Assembly: GCF_025857195.1 (NCBI RefSeq)
Contig: NZ_CP109787.1
Coordinates: 1,553,501 to 1,617,500 of the forward strand
Reading direction: 5' to 3'
DNA length: 64,000 nucleotides
Source: Leisingera thetidis
GTDB taxonomy: Bacteria; Pseudomonadota; Alphaproteobacteria; Rhodobacterales; Rhodobacteraceae
A model generated the notes under the pieces. That model did no database searches. It was not told the origin of the DNA and saw nothing but the letters and a program-made list of their open reading frames with translations. The translations under genes and the position numbers were made by a program. Of the stretch, positions 19,334 to 28,051 are shown piece by piece; positions within the stretch are counted from its first letter, which is position 1; the number at the start of each line of letters is the position of its first letter.

Positions 19334-20604
19334 CCATCCAGCAATCCGCAGAGAATTTTGCCGCGGTCCCGGCTGCCGTCGCCGCCGCCTCCGCCCCGGT
19401 CCGCGCCATCCTGGAGATGGCGCTGGAGGGCGGAGAGGTGTCCGAAGCCGAAGGCGCCGAGCTGTTCCGCGCAACCGGCGCCGACGCCGAAGCGGTCTAT
19501 GCCGTCGCGGACGCGCTGCGCCGCCGCGCCAATGGCGACCGCGTGTCCTTTGTGGTGAACCGCAACATCAACTTCACCAACATCTGCTATATGGGCTGCC
19601 GTTTCTGCGGCTTTGCCAAGCGCAGCGAGGACAAGGGCGCCGAGTGGCTGGAACCTGCGCAGATCGTCGAGCGCGCGCAGCGGGCCTGGGACCGCGGCGC
19701 GACCGAGGTCTGCATCCAGGGCGGCCTGCACCCCAAGATGGAAGGCACCTATTACCGCGACATCATCCGCGCCATCAAGGCGGCGCTGCCGGACATGCAC
19801 ATCCACGCCTTCTCGCCGTTTGAGATCTGGTACGGCGCGTCCAAGACCAAGATGTCCTATCACGACTTCCTGGCCGATCTGAAGGACGCGGGCCTCGGCT
19901 CGATGCCCGGCACCGCGGCGGAGATCCTCGACACCGAAGTGCGGATGCAGCTCACCAAGAACAAGCTGAGCGCCGAGAAATGGGTGGAGATCATCCGCGC
20001 GGCGCATGAGACCGGCATCCCGACCACCGCGACCATCATGTATGGCCATATCGACGGGCCGGAGCATTGGGCGGCGCATATCCGCCTCTTGCGCGACATT
20101 CAAAAGGACACCGGCGGCTTCACCGAACTGGTGCCGCTCTCCTTCGTGCACACGGAATCGCCCTTGTGGGCGCAGAACCCGGACAAGGTGCGCCCCGGCC
20201 CCACCGCGCTGGAGGTGGACCTGATGCACGCAGTCTCGCGCATCATGCTGCACGGCTGGATCGACAACATCCAGGTGAGCTGGACCAAGCTGGGCGCGGC
20301 ACGCGCGCAGCAGATGCTGTCACGCGGGGTGAACGACCTTGGCGGCACGCTGATGAACGAAAGCATCTCCCGCGCGGCCGGTGCGGCCCACGGCCAGGAA
20401 ATCACCGCGCGCGAGCTGGCGCAGATCATCCGTGCCGCAGACCGGGTGCCGGTGCGCCGCAGCACGGTCTACGAGGTGCGCGAAGTCTACGAGCATCACG
20501 ACCCCGATGAGCTGGCGCCGCTGGTCGACCGGCAGGGGCGCGATCCGCTGGAATTTCTCCAGATGTTCCCGGAGCGCGGCACCGTGCTGGAGGCAGCGGA
20601 ATGA
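19330..20604 (+). CDS. cofH: 5-amino-6-(D-ribitylamino)uracil--L-tyrosine 4-hydroxyphenyl transferase
   Basis: A 424-residue radical SAM enzyme with cysteines C86, C90 and C93 (CYMGCRFC), then CIQGGLHPKMEGTYY and the conserved HAFSPFEIWYGA. The ATG at 19330 overlaps the cofG stop (ATGA); the open frame extends further upstream but that part lies inside cofG. CofH joins tyrosine to the ribitylaminouracil, after which CofG closes the ring to Fo. Confidence 0.93.
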   Translation: MTIQQSAENFAAVPAAVAAASAPVRAILEMALEGGEVSEAEGAELFRATGADAEAVYAVADALRRRANGDRVSFVVNRNINFTNICYMGCRFCGFAKRSEDKGAEWLEPAQIVERAQRAWDRGATEVCIQGGLHPKMEGTYYRDIIRAIKAALPDMHIHAFSPFEIWYGASKTKMSYHDFLADLKDAGLGSMPGTAAEILDTEVRMQLTKNKLSAEKWVEIIRAAHETGIPTTATIMYGHIDGPEHWAAHIRLLRDIQKDTGGFTELVPLSFVHTESPLWAQNPDKVRPGPTALEVDLMHAVSRIMLHGWIDNIQVSWTKLGAARAQQMLSRGVNDLGGTLMNESISRAAGAAHGQEITARELAQIIRAADRVPVRRSTVYEVREVYEHHDPDELAPLVDRQGRDPLEFLQMFPERGTVLEAAE

Positions 20605-21569
20605 GCGGCGCGGTGACACGCAAGGTGACCCTGCTGGCCGGCGGCGTCGGCGGTGCCAAGATGGCGGAAGGCCTGGCGGCACTCCCGGACGTGGCGCTGT
20701 CGGTCATTGGCAACATCGCGGATGACGACGATTTTCACGGCCTTTGGGTCTCCCCCGACATCGACACGCTGACCTACAGCCTGGCGGATGTGATCGACCG
20801 CAACCAGGGCTGGGGTGTTGCAGACGAAGGCCACCGCGCGCTGGACACGCTGGCCCGGCTGGGCGCGGACACCTGGATGTCCCTGGGCGACCGCGACTTC
20901 GGCCTGCACATCTACCGCACCATGCGCCGCCGCCGCGGCGACCGGCCCAGCCTGATTGCCCGCGACACCGCGCGCGCATTCGGCATCAAGGCCGAGATCC
21001 TGCTGCCCACGGACGACACCGTGCAGACCCGGGTGCGCACCGATGCAGGATGGCTCAGCTTTCAGGAGTATTTCGTGCGCGAACGCTGCGCGCCCGAGGT
21101 GCGGGAGCTGGCCTTTCACGGCCTGGAGCAGGCCCGCCCCGCGCCCGAAGCCCTGGCGGTGCTGGCTGCTGCCGATCTGATTGTAATCGCCCCGTCCAAC
21201 CCCTTGGTCAGCATCGCTCCGATCCTTGGCGTGCCCGGCATCACAGAGGCCCTGCGCCAGTCCCCGGCGCAAAAGATTGCCGTCAGCCCCTTCATCGCGG
21301 GCAAGGTGGTCAAGGGGCCCGCCGACCGGATGATGACGGCGCTTGGCGAACGCGCCGACGCGGCCGGGGTGGCGCAACGCTACAGCGGCCTCGCCGGCAG
21401 GCTGGTCATTGACCACGCGGACGCCGCGCTGGCCGACAGCATCCGTGCCCAAGGCATGACACCTGCCTGCAGCGCGATCCTGATGCAATCGCTGGAGGAC
21501 AAGACCCGCCTCGCGCGCGAAATTCTGGATCTGGCTTTTGCCGGGGTTCCGGCGGAGGCAGGCGCATGA
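20601..21569 (+). CDS. cofD: 2-phospho-L-lactate transferase family protein (F420-0 synthesis)
   Basis: A 322-residue CofD/FbiA protein with the nucleotide motif LLAGGVGGAKMAEGL (11-25), GNIADDDDFHGLWVSPDIDT and the later VIAPSNPLVSIAPIL. It transfers the phospho-acid moiety from the guanylylated precursor made by CofC to Fo, giving F420-0 or its dehydro/glyceryl variant. Its start overlaps cofH by four bases and its stop overlaps cofC by four. Confidence 0.92.
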   Translation: MSGAVTRKVTLLAGGVGGAKMAEGLAALPDVALSVIGNIADDDDFHGLWVSPDIDTLTYSLADVIDRNQGWGVADEGHRALDTLARLGADTWMSLGDRDFGLHIYRTMRRRRGDRPSLIARDTARAFGIKAEILLPTDDTVQTRVRTDAGWLSFQEYFVRERCAPEVRELAFHGLEQARPAPEALAVLAAADLIVIAPSNPLVSIAPILGVPGITEALRQSPAQKIAVSPFIAGKVVKGPADRMMTALGERADAAGVAQRYSGLAGRLVIDHADAALADSIRAQGMTPACSAILMQSLEDKTRLAREILDLAFAGVPAEAGA

Positions 21570-22225
21570 CCGCGCTGGCAGGCGCCGGCAAGCGGCTGGC
21601 CGTGATCCCGATGAAGGACCCGTCAAAGGCCAAGACCCGGCTGGGCATCGCCCTGCCGCCGAAAGAGCGCGAGGCGCTGGCCAGATGCCTGTTCCGGGCC
21701 ACCATCGCCCGGCTGCAGTCTGCCGCGGCAACCCTGCCGGAAGGCACCGTTGACATCGCCGTAGTTTCGCACAGCCCGGTGATCGCGCGCATCGCCCGGC
21801 GGGCCGGGCTGATCTGCATTGACGACAACGATCCGGGAACACTGTCGCTGGCGGTAGAGGCGGCGTCTGCCTGGGCGGCGGTGCAGGGGTATGAGGCACT
21901 GTGCGTGCTGCCCGGCGACCTGGCGGACCCGTCCCCGGCGGATCTCGCCCGGCTGCTGGCGCATCCGCTGGACGGCACCCGCGCGGTGCTGTGCCCGGCC
22001 GCCGACCTCGGCACCAACGCGCTGCTGACGCCGCTGCCCTGTCCCTTTCCGTTCCGCTACGGGCAGAAGTCGCTGATCGCCCATCTGCACGCGGCGGAGG
22101 CGGCCGGGCTCTGCCCGGTGGTCCTGCCGCTGAACAGCCTGCGCACCGACGTCGACACCGCGGAGGATCTGGACCATCTGCTGGAACAGAACCCCCGGGT
22201 CCTCGCGCGGGAGGGCGCGCTATGA
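21566..22225 (+). CDS. cofC: Phospho-acid guanylyltransferase of F420 synthesis
   Basis: A 219-residue nucleotidyltransferase-fold protein with the CofC hallmark VIPMKDPSKAKTRLG (13-27), LPPKEREAL and LCVLPGDLADPS for metal-nucleotide binding. It activates a three-carbon phospho-acid (2-phospholactate, phosphoenolpyruvate or 3-phosphoglycerate depending on lineage) with GTP for CofD. The actual acid cannot be read from the sequence. Starts overlap by four bases at both ends. Confidence 0.9.
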   Translation: MTALAGAGKRLAVIPMKDPSKAKTRLGIALPPKEREALARCLFRATIARLQSAAATLPEGTVDIAVVSHSPVIARIARRAGLICIDDNDPGTLSLAVEAASAWAAVQGYEALCVLPGDLADPSPADLARLLAHPLDGTRAVLCPAADLGTNALLTPLPCPFPFRYGQKSLIAHLHAAEAAGLCPVVLPLNSLRTDVDTAEDLDHLLEQNPRVLAREGAL

Positions 22226-22995
22226 GCCTCTCTGTATCGCTCGCCGCCATCCCCGGCGTGCCGGAAATCCGCAACGGCGACGATCTGGCCGCCATTCTGG
22301 GCGATTGCCTGCAGGCATCGGGTCTCGGCCTGCAAACCGGCGACATCCTCTGCGTCGCGCAAAAGGTGTTCTCCAAGGCCGAGGACTGCATCATCCCGCT
22401 CGCCTCGGTCACGCCATCGGCAGAAGCCATCAAATACAGCGAGGAGCTGAACAAGGACCCGCGCAAGGTCGAAATCGTGCTGCGCGAAAGCACCCGCGTG
22501 GTGCGGGCCTTCCGCCGCCCCGACCAGAACGAGGGCACGATGATCTGCGAGCACCGGCTTGGCTTCATCTCCGCCAATGCGGCGGTCGATGAATCCAACT
22601 TCGGCGAGGAAGACGCGGCGATGGTGCTGCCGCCCGACCCGGATGCCAGCTGCGCCCGCCTGCAGCAGGCGCTGTCGCGCCGTTTTGATGCCGGAATCGG
22701 CGTGGTGATGACCGACACTTTCGGACGCCCCTGGCGGCTGGGGCAGGTCAATGTCGCCATCGGCCTGTCCAAGGTGCCGGCCACCATCCGCGAGCAAGGC
22801 AACCTGGACGCCTGGGGCCGGCCCCTGCAGGTGACCGAACCGGCGCTGGCCGATGAGATCGCCGCCGCCTCCGGGCTGGTGGTGCGCAAGAACGGAAAAA
22901 CCCCGGCGGTGCTCTTGCGCGGGCTCGACTGGCAGCCCGCCGACAGCCGCGGCGCCGACATTCTACGGAAAAAACAGGAGGATATGTTCCGATGA
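22222..22995 (+). CDS. cofE: Coenzyme F420-0:L-glutamate ligase
   Basis: A 257-residue CofE with [35 protein letters not shown] and [19 protein letters not shown], which match the gamma-glutamyl ligase family. The ATG at 22222 overlaps the cofC stop; the longer open frame upstream is inside cofC. It adds glutamates to F420-0. It lacks the C-terminal flavin-reductase domain of actinobacterial FbiB, which reduces dehydro-F420. Confidence 0.92.
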   Translation: MSLSVSLAAIPGVPEIRNGDDLAAILGDCLQASGLGLQTGDILCVAQKVFSKAEDCIIPLASVTPSAEAIKYSEELNKDPRKVEIVLRESTRVVRAFRRPDQNEGTMICEHRLGFISANAAVDESNFGEEDAAMVLPPDPDASCARLQQALSRRFDAGIGVVMTDTFGRPWRLGQVNVAIGLSKVPATIREQGNLDAWGRPLQVTEPALADEIAAASGLVVRKNGKTPAVLLRGLDWQPADSRGADILRKKQEDMFR

Positions 22996-23660
22996 GGATC
23001 GCAATCATTGGCGGCACCGGGCCGCAAGGACAGGGGCTGGCGCTGCGGTTTGCCCGCGCGGGGATCGCCGTGGCACTGGGCTCGCGCGATGGCGGCCGCA
23101 GTGCAGGCATCGCCGCGGATCTGATGGCAAAACTGCCGGCAGGCGCCGCGAAAATCGAAGGGCTGGACAACGAGGCCGCGACCAAGGCCGCCGATGAGAT
23201 GGTGGTGCTGGCGGTGCCGTTCTCGGCCCATAACGCCACGCTGGAGGCGCTGAAGCCGCATCTGGCGGGCAAGATCCTGGTCGATATCGTGGTGCCGCTG
23301 AAGGAGGGCGACCCCAAAAAGGTGGAGATGCCGCCCGAAGGCTCCGCCACCGAGGCCGCGCAGGCGCTCTTGGGCGACGGGATCCCGGTGATCGGCGCGC
23401 TGCACAATGTGTCGGCCACGACGCTGAACAATCTCGACTGGCCGATCAACTGCGACATCCTGGTCTGCGGCAACAGCCTGCCCGCCCGCAAGAAGGTGAT
23501 CGAGCTGGTCGGCGCGCTGGACGTGCAGGCCTACAACGCCGGCGACGCCGAGGCCGCCCGCTGCATCGAGGCGATCACCCCGATCCTGATCCGCCAGAAC
23601 ATTTCCAAGGCGGTGCCCTTCACCCATGCGGGCATCCGCATCTGGGCTCCCGATCACTGA
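22992..23660 (+). CDS. npdG: NADPH:F420 oxidoreductase
   Basis: A 222-residue Rossmann enzyme starting [20 protein letters not shown], with the GGTGPQG loop (7-13) and GSRDGGRS for NADPH phosphate binding, then VLAVPFSAH and [10 protein letters not shown], as in archaeal-type Fno/NpdG. It passes hydride between NADPH and F420. The four-base overlap with cofE makes it part of the same transcription unit. In this locus it would charge F420 for the single F420-dependent enzyme that follows. Confidence 0.9.
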   Translation: MRIAIIGGTGPQGQGLALRFARAGIAVALGSRDGGRSAGIAADLMAKLPAGAAKIEGLDNEAATKAADEMVVLAVPFSAHNATLEALKPHLAGKILVDIVVPLKEGDPKKVEMPPEGSATEAAQALLGDGIPVIGALHNVSATTLNNLDWPINCDILVCGNSLPARKKVIELVGALDVQAYNAGDAEAARCIEAITPILIRQNISKAVPFTHAGIRIWAPDH

Positions 23661-23685
23661 TATTCCAATAGAGGAGGAAACACAC

Positions 23686-24726
23686 ATGGAATTCGGTATT
23701 TGCTTCAAAGGCTTCGTTGAACCGGAACGCGCCCGCGCTCTGGTCCGCCAGGCCGAGAACGCTGGCTTCACCTACTGCTGGTTCTACGACAGCCACATCC
23801 TGTGGCGCGAAAGCTTCGTCGCGATGGCGATGTGCATGGAGCACACCACCAACATGCGCTTCGGCCCGCTGGTGACCAACCCCAACTCGCGCGAATGGTC
23901 GGTGGCGGCCTCGCTGTTCGGCTCGCTGGCAAAACAGTCCGGCGGCCGTTTCGACATCGGCCTGGGCCGCGGCGACAGCGCGGTGCGGGTGATGGGCAAG
24001 AAGCCCTCCACGCTGAAGCGGCTGGAAGAGTTCACCCATGTGGTGAAATCGCTGATCCGCGGCGAGGAAGTGCAATACGGCGAATGCCCCGAGCCGGTGA
24101 AATTCCCCTGGGCCAACGGCTATGAGCTGCCGGTCTGGATCGGCGCCTACGGCCCCAAGGCGCTGGCCTCGGCCGGCCGGGTGGGCGACGGCGTGGTGCT
24201 GCAGATCGCGGAACCCAAGATCATCAAATGGCTGGCGGACCAGGCCAAGAACGCGGGCGCCGAGGCCGGGCTCGACATGTCGGGCTACAAGGTGATGGCC
24301 GCCGCCCCCGCCCACACCGGCCCGATCGACGAAGCAATCGAAAAGGTGAAATGGTTCCCGGCGATGGTCGGCAACCACGTCGCCGACATCGTCGAGAAAT
24401 ACGGTGCAGACAGCGATCAGGTGCCCTCCAGCCTGACCGACTACATCAAGAACCGCAAAGGCTATGACTATTCCAAGCACGGCCAGAGCGATAACCCCTA
24501 TCTCGATTTCATCACCGAGGACATCATCAAGAGCTTCTGCGTTCTGGGCACTCCGGATGAGCATATCGCCAAGATCCGCGATCTCGAAGCCGCCGGCACC
24601 ACCCAGTTCAACATCTATCTGGACAGCGGCGACGAGGAGAAGATCATCGCCGACTACGGCGACCATATCATCCCGGCCTTCCGCGAAGAGCAGGCGGCCC
24701 GCGCCCCGATGATGGCTGCGTCCTGA
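23686..24726 (+). CDS. Luciferase-like F420-dependent oxidoreductase (CPS_4043-type family)
   Basis: A 346-residue LLM-fold protein beginning MEFGICFKGFVEPERARALV. The ATG at 23686 follows a GAGGAGGAAA site 25 bp after npdG. It is related to methylenetetrahydromethanopterin reductase and has FDIGLGRGDSAVRVMGKKP and ELPVWIGAYGPKALASAGRV. I recognise it as the proteobacterial branch of the family catalogued as 'F420-dependent oxidoreductase, CPS_4043 family', of unknown function and often the only F420 enzyme of its genome. Here it is the only candidate F420 user, and the locus suggests it reduces a pyrimidine or similar ring. It is not RutA: the partner genes of the Rut pathway are absent. Confidence 0.85.
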   Translation: MEFGICFKGFVEPERARALVRQAENAGFTYCWFYDSHILWRESFVAMAMCMEHTTNMRFGPLVTNPNSREWSVAASLFGSLAKQSGGRFDIGLGRGDSAVRVMGKKPSTLKRLEEFTHVVKSLIRGEEVQYGECPEPVKFPWANGYELPVWIGAYGPKALASAGRVGDGVVLQIAEPKIIKWLADQAKNAGAEAGLDMSGYKVMAAAPAHTGPIDEAIEKVKWFPAMVGNHVADIVEKYGADSDQVPSSLTDYIKNRKGYDYSKHGQSDNPYLDFITEDIIKSFCVLGTPDEHIAKIRDLEAAGTTQFNIYLDSGDEEKIIADYGDHIIPAFREEQAARAPMMAAS

Positions 24727-24752
24727 TCTTCTCCCCGAGGGACACCGCCAGC

Positions 24753-24778
24753 CGGCGGGCAGCCTTTGCTGCCCGCCG
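24753..24778 (+). terminator. Strong stem-loop closing the F420 series
   Basis: An 11-bp perfect stem (CGGCGGGCAGC at 24753-24763, GCTGCCCGCCG at 24768-24778) with a CTTT loop lies 27 bases after the LLM stop codon. Only a short CCCTTTC follows instead of a U-run, so termination may be partial. It separates the biosynthetic series from the regulator gene. Confidence 0.5.
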
Positions 24779-24862
24779 CATCCCTTTCGGCCGCGGCATT
24801 TTCCCGGCCCCACAGGACATTTTGAACCACCAGCATTTGCACGGCGCCGCTGGCCTCCGCCT

Positions 24863-24890
24863 TTGACTTGTGCCAATAGGGCGCCAGAAT
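24863..24890 (+). promoter_or_regulatory. Candidate promoter of the RutR-like gene
   Basis: TTGACT (24863-24868) and CAGAAT (24885-24890) are spaced 16 bases apart, about 30 bases before the regulator's ATG. The -35 box lies in the imperfect dyad TTGACTTGTGCCAA, which could serve autoregulation. Confidence 0.4.
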
Positions 24891-24919
24891 GTATTTGAAA
24901 CGGAAATGGCGGATTACGC

Positions 24920-25543
24920 ATGGCGCGCATGGCAGCTGAGAAGCCGAAGACCCGGATCCAGCGGCAGAAGACGGAGCAGATCCTGGCCGCCGCGCTGGAG
25001 GTGTTTGCCCAGCATGGATCCTCGGGCGCGTCGATCAACCTGATTGCCAAGACCGCCGGGCTGACCACGCCCAACCTGCTGTATTATTTCGAAAGCAAGG
25101 ATGCGATCCGCCGCGAGCTTCTGGGCCGCACCCTGCAGCTGTGGATGGCGCCGCTGAACATGCTGAGCCCGCACGGCGACCCGATCGAGGAAATCTGCCA
25201 GTACATCCGCCGCAAGCTGGAGATCTCGCAGAATTTTCCCAAAGAAAGCAAGTTCTTCGCCAACGAGATCCTGAGCGGCCTGCCGCGGTCCCGCAGCGAG
25301 ATCTTCGGCCCGCTGAAAGAGCTGTACAACGCCAAGATCATGGTGCTGGAGGATTGGATGCGCGACGGGCGGATGGCTGCAGTTGATCCGCATCACCTGC
25401 TGTTCTCGATCTGGGCCACCACCCAGCATTATGCCGACTTCGACGTCCAGATCGAGGAAATCGCCCCGGGCAAGGCGCAGGACCGCTTTGCCGAGGCAGA
25501 AGTGTTCCTCTTCGAGATGTATAAGAAACTGCTGACGGTATGA
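24920..25543 (+). CDS. TetR-family regulator, RutR-like (pyrimidine-responsive)
   Basis: A 207-residue protein. The N-terminal helix-turn-helix contains ASINLIAKTAGLTTPNLLYY. The C-terminal ligand domain matches the YcdC/RutR type closely: LQLWMAPLNML, YIRRKLEISQNFPKESK, and IWATTQHYADFDVQIEE near residue 170. RutR of E. coli binds uracil and thymine and controls pyrimidine degradation. At the end of the F420 series and opposite the hydantoinase set, it links both to pyrimidine sensing. Met at 24929 is an alternative start. Confidence 0.85.
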   Translation: MARMAAEKPKTRIQRQKTEQILAAALEVFAQHGSSGASINLIAKTAGLTTPNLLYYFESKDAIRRELLGRTLQLWMAPLNMLSPHGDPIEEICQYIRRKLEISQNFPKESKFFANEILSGLPRSRSEIFGPLKELYNAKIMVLEDWMRDGRMAAVDPHHLLFSIWATTQHYADFDVQIEEIAPGKAQDRFAEAEVFLFEMYKKLLTV

Positions 25544-25877
25544 GGCCGCGAAAAGGGGTGCTTGCCGCAAAGCCAGCAGAAGGGCTTGGCCGGCGCAACT
25601 GAACCCGGTACGTCCAGCCCGGCTGAACCAGTTCCGCTGCGTCTATTGAGAGGAGTGTGTTCGATTGTTCCGGCACGGCAGCGGGCGGCGCTGCCGGTGA
25701 GGCATTTGCTGAACTGCTGCCGGTTAATGCTGAAATGCCGGCAGCTATCCGAGACAGAACACCCATATCAGCACAGCAGCCTGAGACTCTCCGAGAGGTG
25801 AGTTTCCAAGGTTGCAACCATCCAGAAATGTCACCGGCTGCGCAAAACAGGACTGTCACCGATGGCGCCTTGCGGAG
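25544..25877 (+). other. Gene-free stretch
   Basis: I see no convincing coding sequence, RNA gene or repeat here. Base composition is less GC-biased than in neighbouring genes, and the region borders a chain of broken genes, so it is probably decayed sequence. Confidence 0.4.
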
Positions 25878-26213
25878 TCAGCCCTCGATAACTTCGATAG
25901 GCCATGACGCGCCGGGCGTGACAGACGCTTCATCGTCATCGCCGGTGCGCTTGTCTTCGGTGAGCTGCCCGATCAGCTGGAGACCCAGTTGGAAAGATTG
26001 GATTGGATCGATGCCATAGACTTTCTTGTCCTTGATAAAGCCGTCCACTGAAACAACAGCTTAGTAGTCTTCAGCGCCGCCCTGGCTGCCATCGGTCGAA
26101 ATTGTCGCCTCGACACCTTCGTCAGATACTACTCGCAGTTTGACTTGCTTCACGCTGTTGCCTCTCTGTCCGTGACCCTGGCGGCCGGCCTTGCCGACTG
26201 CCATTCGGCTCAT
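25878..26213 (-). pseudogene. Small unrecognised gene with an in-frame stop
   Basis: On the minus strand an open frame of 111 codons is interrupted by one TAA at codon 51. The first part includes KQVKLRVVSDEGVEATISTD, the second KDKKVYGIDPIQSFQLGLQL and ends WPIEVIEG. Codon use looks protein-like on both sides of the stop. A GTG at 26153 with an AGAGAGG site seven bases upstream is the better start. I do not recognise the family; it resembles small acidic accessory proteins rather than an enzyme. Confidence 0.4.
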
Positions 26214-26450
26214 ATCCCATCTTCTCCGGGTTTGTCCTCACCTTGGGGTAGGCTGGCGCGGCGTCCTGCATCTCTTTGATATGTTCGGGAACGGCGCTCA
26301 GGCGCTTGTTCTCTGTGATTGCGGCATGGGTGACGCGCTGATCCTGTTGAAGGTTTTGCAGGGCAGGGCGCGGCCTTTGAAACGCAGCTCGAACCGGCCA
26401 TCCACAAAGGCATACGTGTCCGCATATTTGCCGACCGATCCGCGCGTGAT

Positions 26451-26960
26451 GTGGATGCCGCCCGCGCGCTGGTTGCAGATGACGGTGCGGCAGGCACTGT
26501 GTTGCGCCTGGATTTAGTCAATAATGCCAACCGGGCAATGGTCGCCCAGATCCTTCAGGCCAATGCCGCTGAAATTGGCCTGGTTGCCGGATTGAACGGT
26601 CAGGACGAAGGCACGTTCTGGAGCGCCGATGCATCCCGCGCTGCCGACCTGGAGCTGCATGTGGAATCCTGGACCGGCAGTTCCGGCGGCATCTGCACGA
26701 TGCAGTATTTCGCTTTGGACCAGATTGGCGCCTGGAACCGGGAAGGGCCGAGCAATCCGGAATGTGACGCCTGGGTCCAGAAGGGGCGCACCAGCACTGA
26801 TGAAACGGAGCGCGGAAAGCCAAACCAAAAGATGCAGGAACTCATGGTGGAGGCGGACGGCCCGGCCAGCGCCATGATTGAGCCGCGGGCGGCCTGCGCG
26901 GCAAAGGCAGAATTCGCAGGGCGGCTGGGGCTGGGCATTCCGCTTCTGTCTGGCGGCAGT
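26451..26960 (+). pseudogene. Remnant of a dipeptide ABC transporter binding protein (DppA-like C-terminal part)
   Basis: This frame reads ANRAMVAQILQANAAEIGL, NGQDEGTFW, SWTGSSGGICTMQYFALDQI and then KMQELMVEADGPA, matching the C-terminal third of SBP_bac_5 oligopeptide-binding proteins. There is no signal peptide or N-terminal lobe, and the frame runs into permease-like sequence, so it is a fragment. It is the first of four decayed dpp-type pieces in order A-B-C-D. Confidence 0.55.
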
Positions 26961-26979
26961 GCGCCGCAACGGGGCGTTT

Positions 26980-27431
26980 GACAGGTTCCTTGGGGTGCTT
27001 TCTGTCAGTGTGACCGCTGTCCCCTCGGTCGTCATCGCAATCTATGGAATTCTGTTGTTCTCTGCCCAACAGGGTCGGCAGCCAGCAATTGGTGCAGGAG
27101 AGGGCGGGGTCGGGCCGGCGTTTCATCATCTGATCATTCCGGCTGCTGCGGTTGGCCTCGGGCGGGCCGGTTATCCGGGCCGGCTGGTGCGGGCCTCGAT
27201 GATCGAGGGGGGGACGGCGAACTGTATCCGCAATGCCCGTTCCTTTGGCCTGAGCGAGCCGTGCATCATCTCCCGGTATGCACAGCGGATGGCGGTGGCA
27301 CCAACGATCACTGTGCTGGGGCCGGGGTCGGCTACATGCGGGGCGGCGCGGTCGTTGCGCAAATCCTCTTTGCCAGGTCCGCCATCGGAAAGCTGATGTA
27401 TGACACGGTAATTCTGCGCACATATCCGGTG
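26980..27431 (+). pseudogene. Remnant of a dipeptide ABC permease (DppB-like), frameshifted
   Basis: One frame (26980-27321) carries VPSVVIAIYGILLFS, LIIPAAAVGLG, VRASMIEGG and ARSFGLSEP. The match then continues in a different frame (27324-27431) with GGAVVAQILFARSAIGKLMY and RTYPV, the C-terminal end of DppB-type permeases. The switch near 27322 and the missing N-terminus show it is dead. Confidence 0.55.
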
Positions 27432-27439
27432 ACACTGGG

Positions 27440-27660
27440 TGGGTTCAGGTTTCCTGCGTCCTGCTGATCGCCGCCGAAGCGGTTCTCTGCGTCCTTGTCG
27501 TGGGCGTCATGCCGGAGGCTGATGCTGCAGGAGGGTTTCGATTTTGCCGGCCTCGCGCCCTGGCCGGCGGAGTCGGGGGTATCCCGCTGGTGCTGGCGCT
27601 GCTTGGGATCACCTTTCTTGGCGAAGCGCGGCGCGCGATGCTTTCGAGCCGCGACTTGGC
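27440..27660 (+). pseudogene. Remnant of a second dipeptide ABC permease (DppC-like), internally deleted
   Basis: A short hydrophobic start (SCVLLIAAEAVLCVLVVGV) is followed after a frame change by GIPLVLALLGITFLGEARRA, which resembles the last helix of DppC permeases and its NLLGDxLRD end. The middle of the protein is missing. The assignment relies on position between DppB- and DppD-like pieces. Confidence 0.35.
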
Positions 27661-27675
27661 GGAAAGGGCTGAGCC

Positions 27676-27813
27676 TTGGTTGAGGCACTTCTCGGCCTGC
27701 AGGACCTTGCCGTCCGCTACGGCCCCGTCCAGGCGGTAAAATGGGCTTCCTTCTCGCTGCAAAAGGGCCGTAGCCCGGGCGTCGCCTGTGAAAGGGGTTC
27801 TGGCAAATCGACC
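27676..27813 (+). pseudogene. Remnant of a dipeptide ABC ATPase (DppD-like N-terminus)
   Basis: This frame encodes LLGLQDLAVRYGPVQAV, FSLQKGRSPGV and ERGSGKST, the N-terminal beta strands and a damaged Walker A of a DppD-type ATPase. The sequence is lost after Walker A. It ends the decayed dpp chain. Confidence 0.5.
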
Positions 27814-27919
27814 CAGTTTGGGCGCTGACGATGCAGGCATGTTTTCGGCCTTCTCAATGCTCCAACACCTGCAGGCGGTGTGTGCAGCCGGATGTGACAG
27901 AGAATGTGCCCAGAACGAC

Positions 27920-27946
27920 AAAAGCGCCCCAAGATGGAGCGCTTTT
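27920..27946 (-). terminator. Bidirectional terminator downstream of tRNA-Asn
   Basis: AAAAGCGC (27920-27927) pairs with GCGCTTTT (27939-27946) and has T- or A-runs on both sides. It lies about 30 bases beyond the 3' end of the minus-strand tRNA-Asn. Confidence 0.7.
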
Positions 27947-27976
27947 TTGTTTTCTGCCAACACCTTGAAGAAGGGT

Positions 27977-28051
27977 TGGCTCCGGCGGTAGGGATCGAAC
28001 CTACGACCAATTGATTAACAGTCAACTGCTCTACCGCTGAGCTACGCCGGA
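27977..28051 (-). tRNA. tRNA-Asn (GTT), copy 1
   Basis: A 75-base cloverleaf on the minus strand: acceptor TCCGGCG/CGCCGGA, D arm GCTC/GAGC, anticodon stem GTTGA/TCAAT with loop CTGTTAA (anticodon GTT), T arm GTAGG/CCTAC with loop TTCGATC, discriminator G and an encoded CCA. It is identical to the copy at 28331-28405. Confidence 0.97.

Noticed and set aside
20496..23771. Very long minus-strand open frame opposite cofD-cofE-npdG
   Set aside because: Its composition is an antisense shadow with no domain motif, and the plus-strand genes are unambiguous.
23686..24726. Possible RutA (flavin-dependent uracil oxygenase)
   Set aside because: RutB-F are absent, the sequence follows the F420/Mer-like pattern and the gene directly follows F420 synthesis genes.
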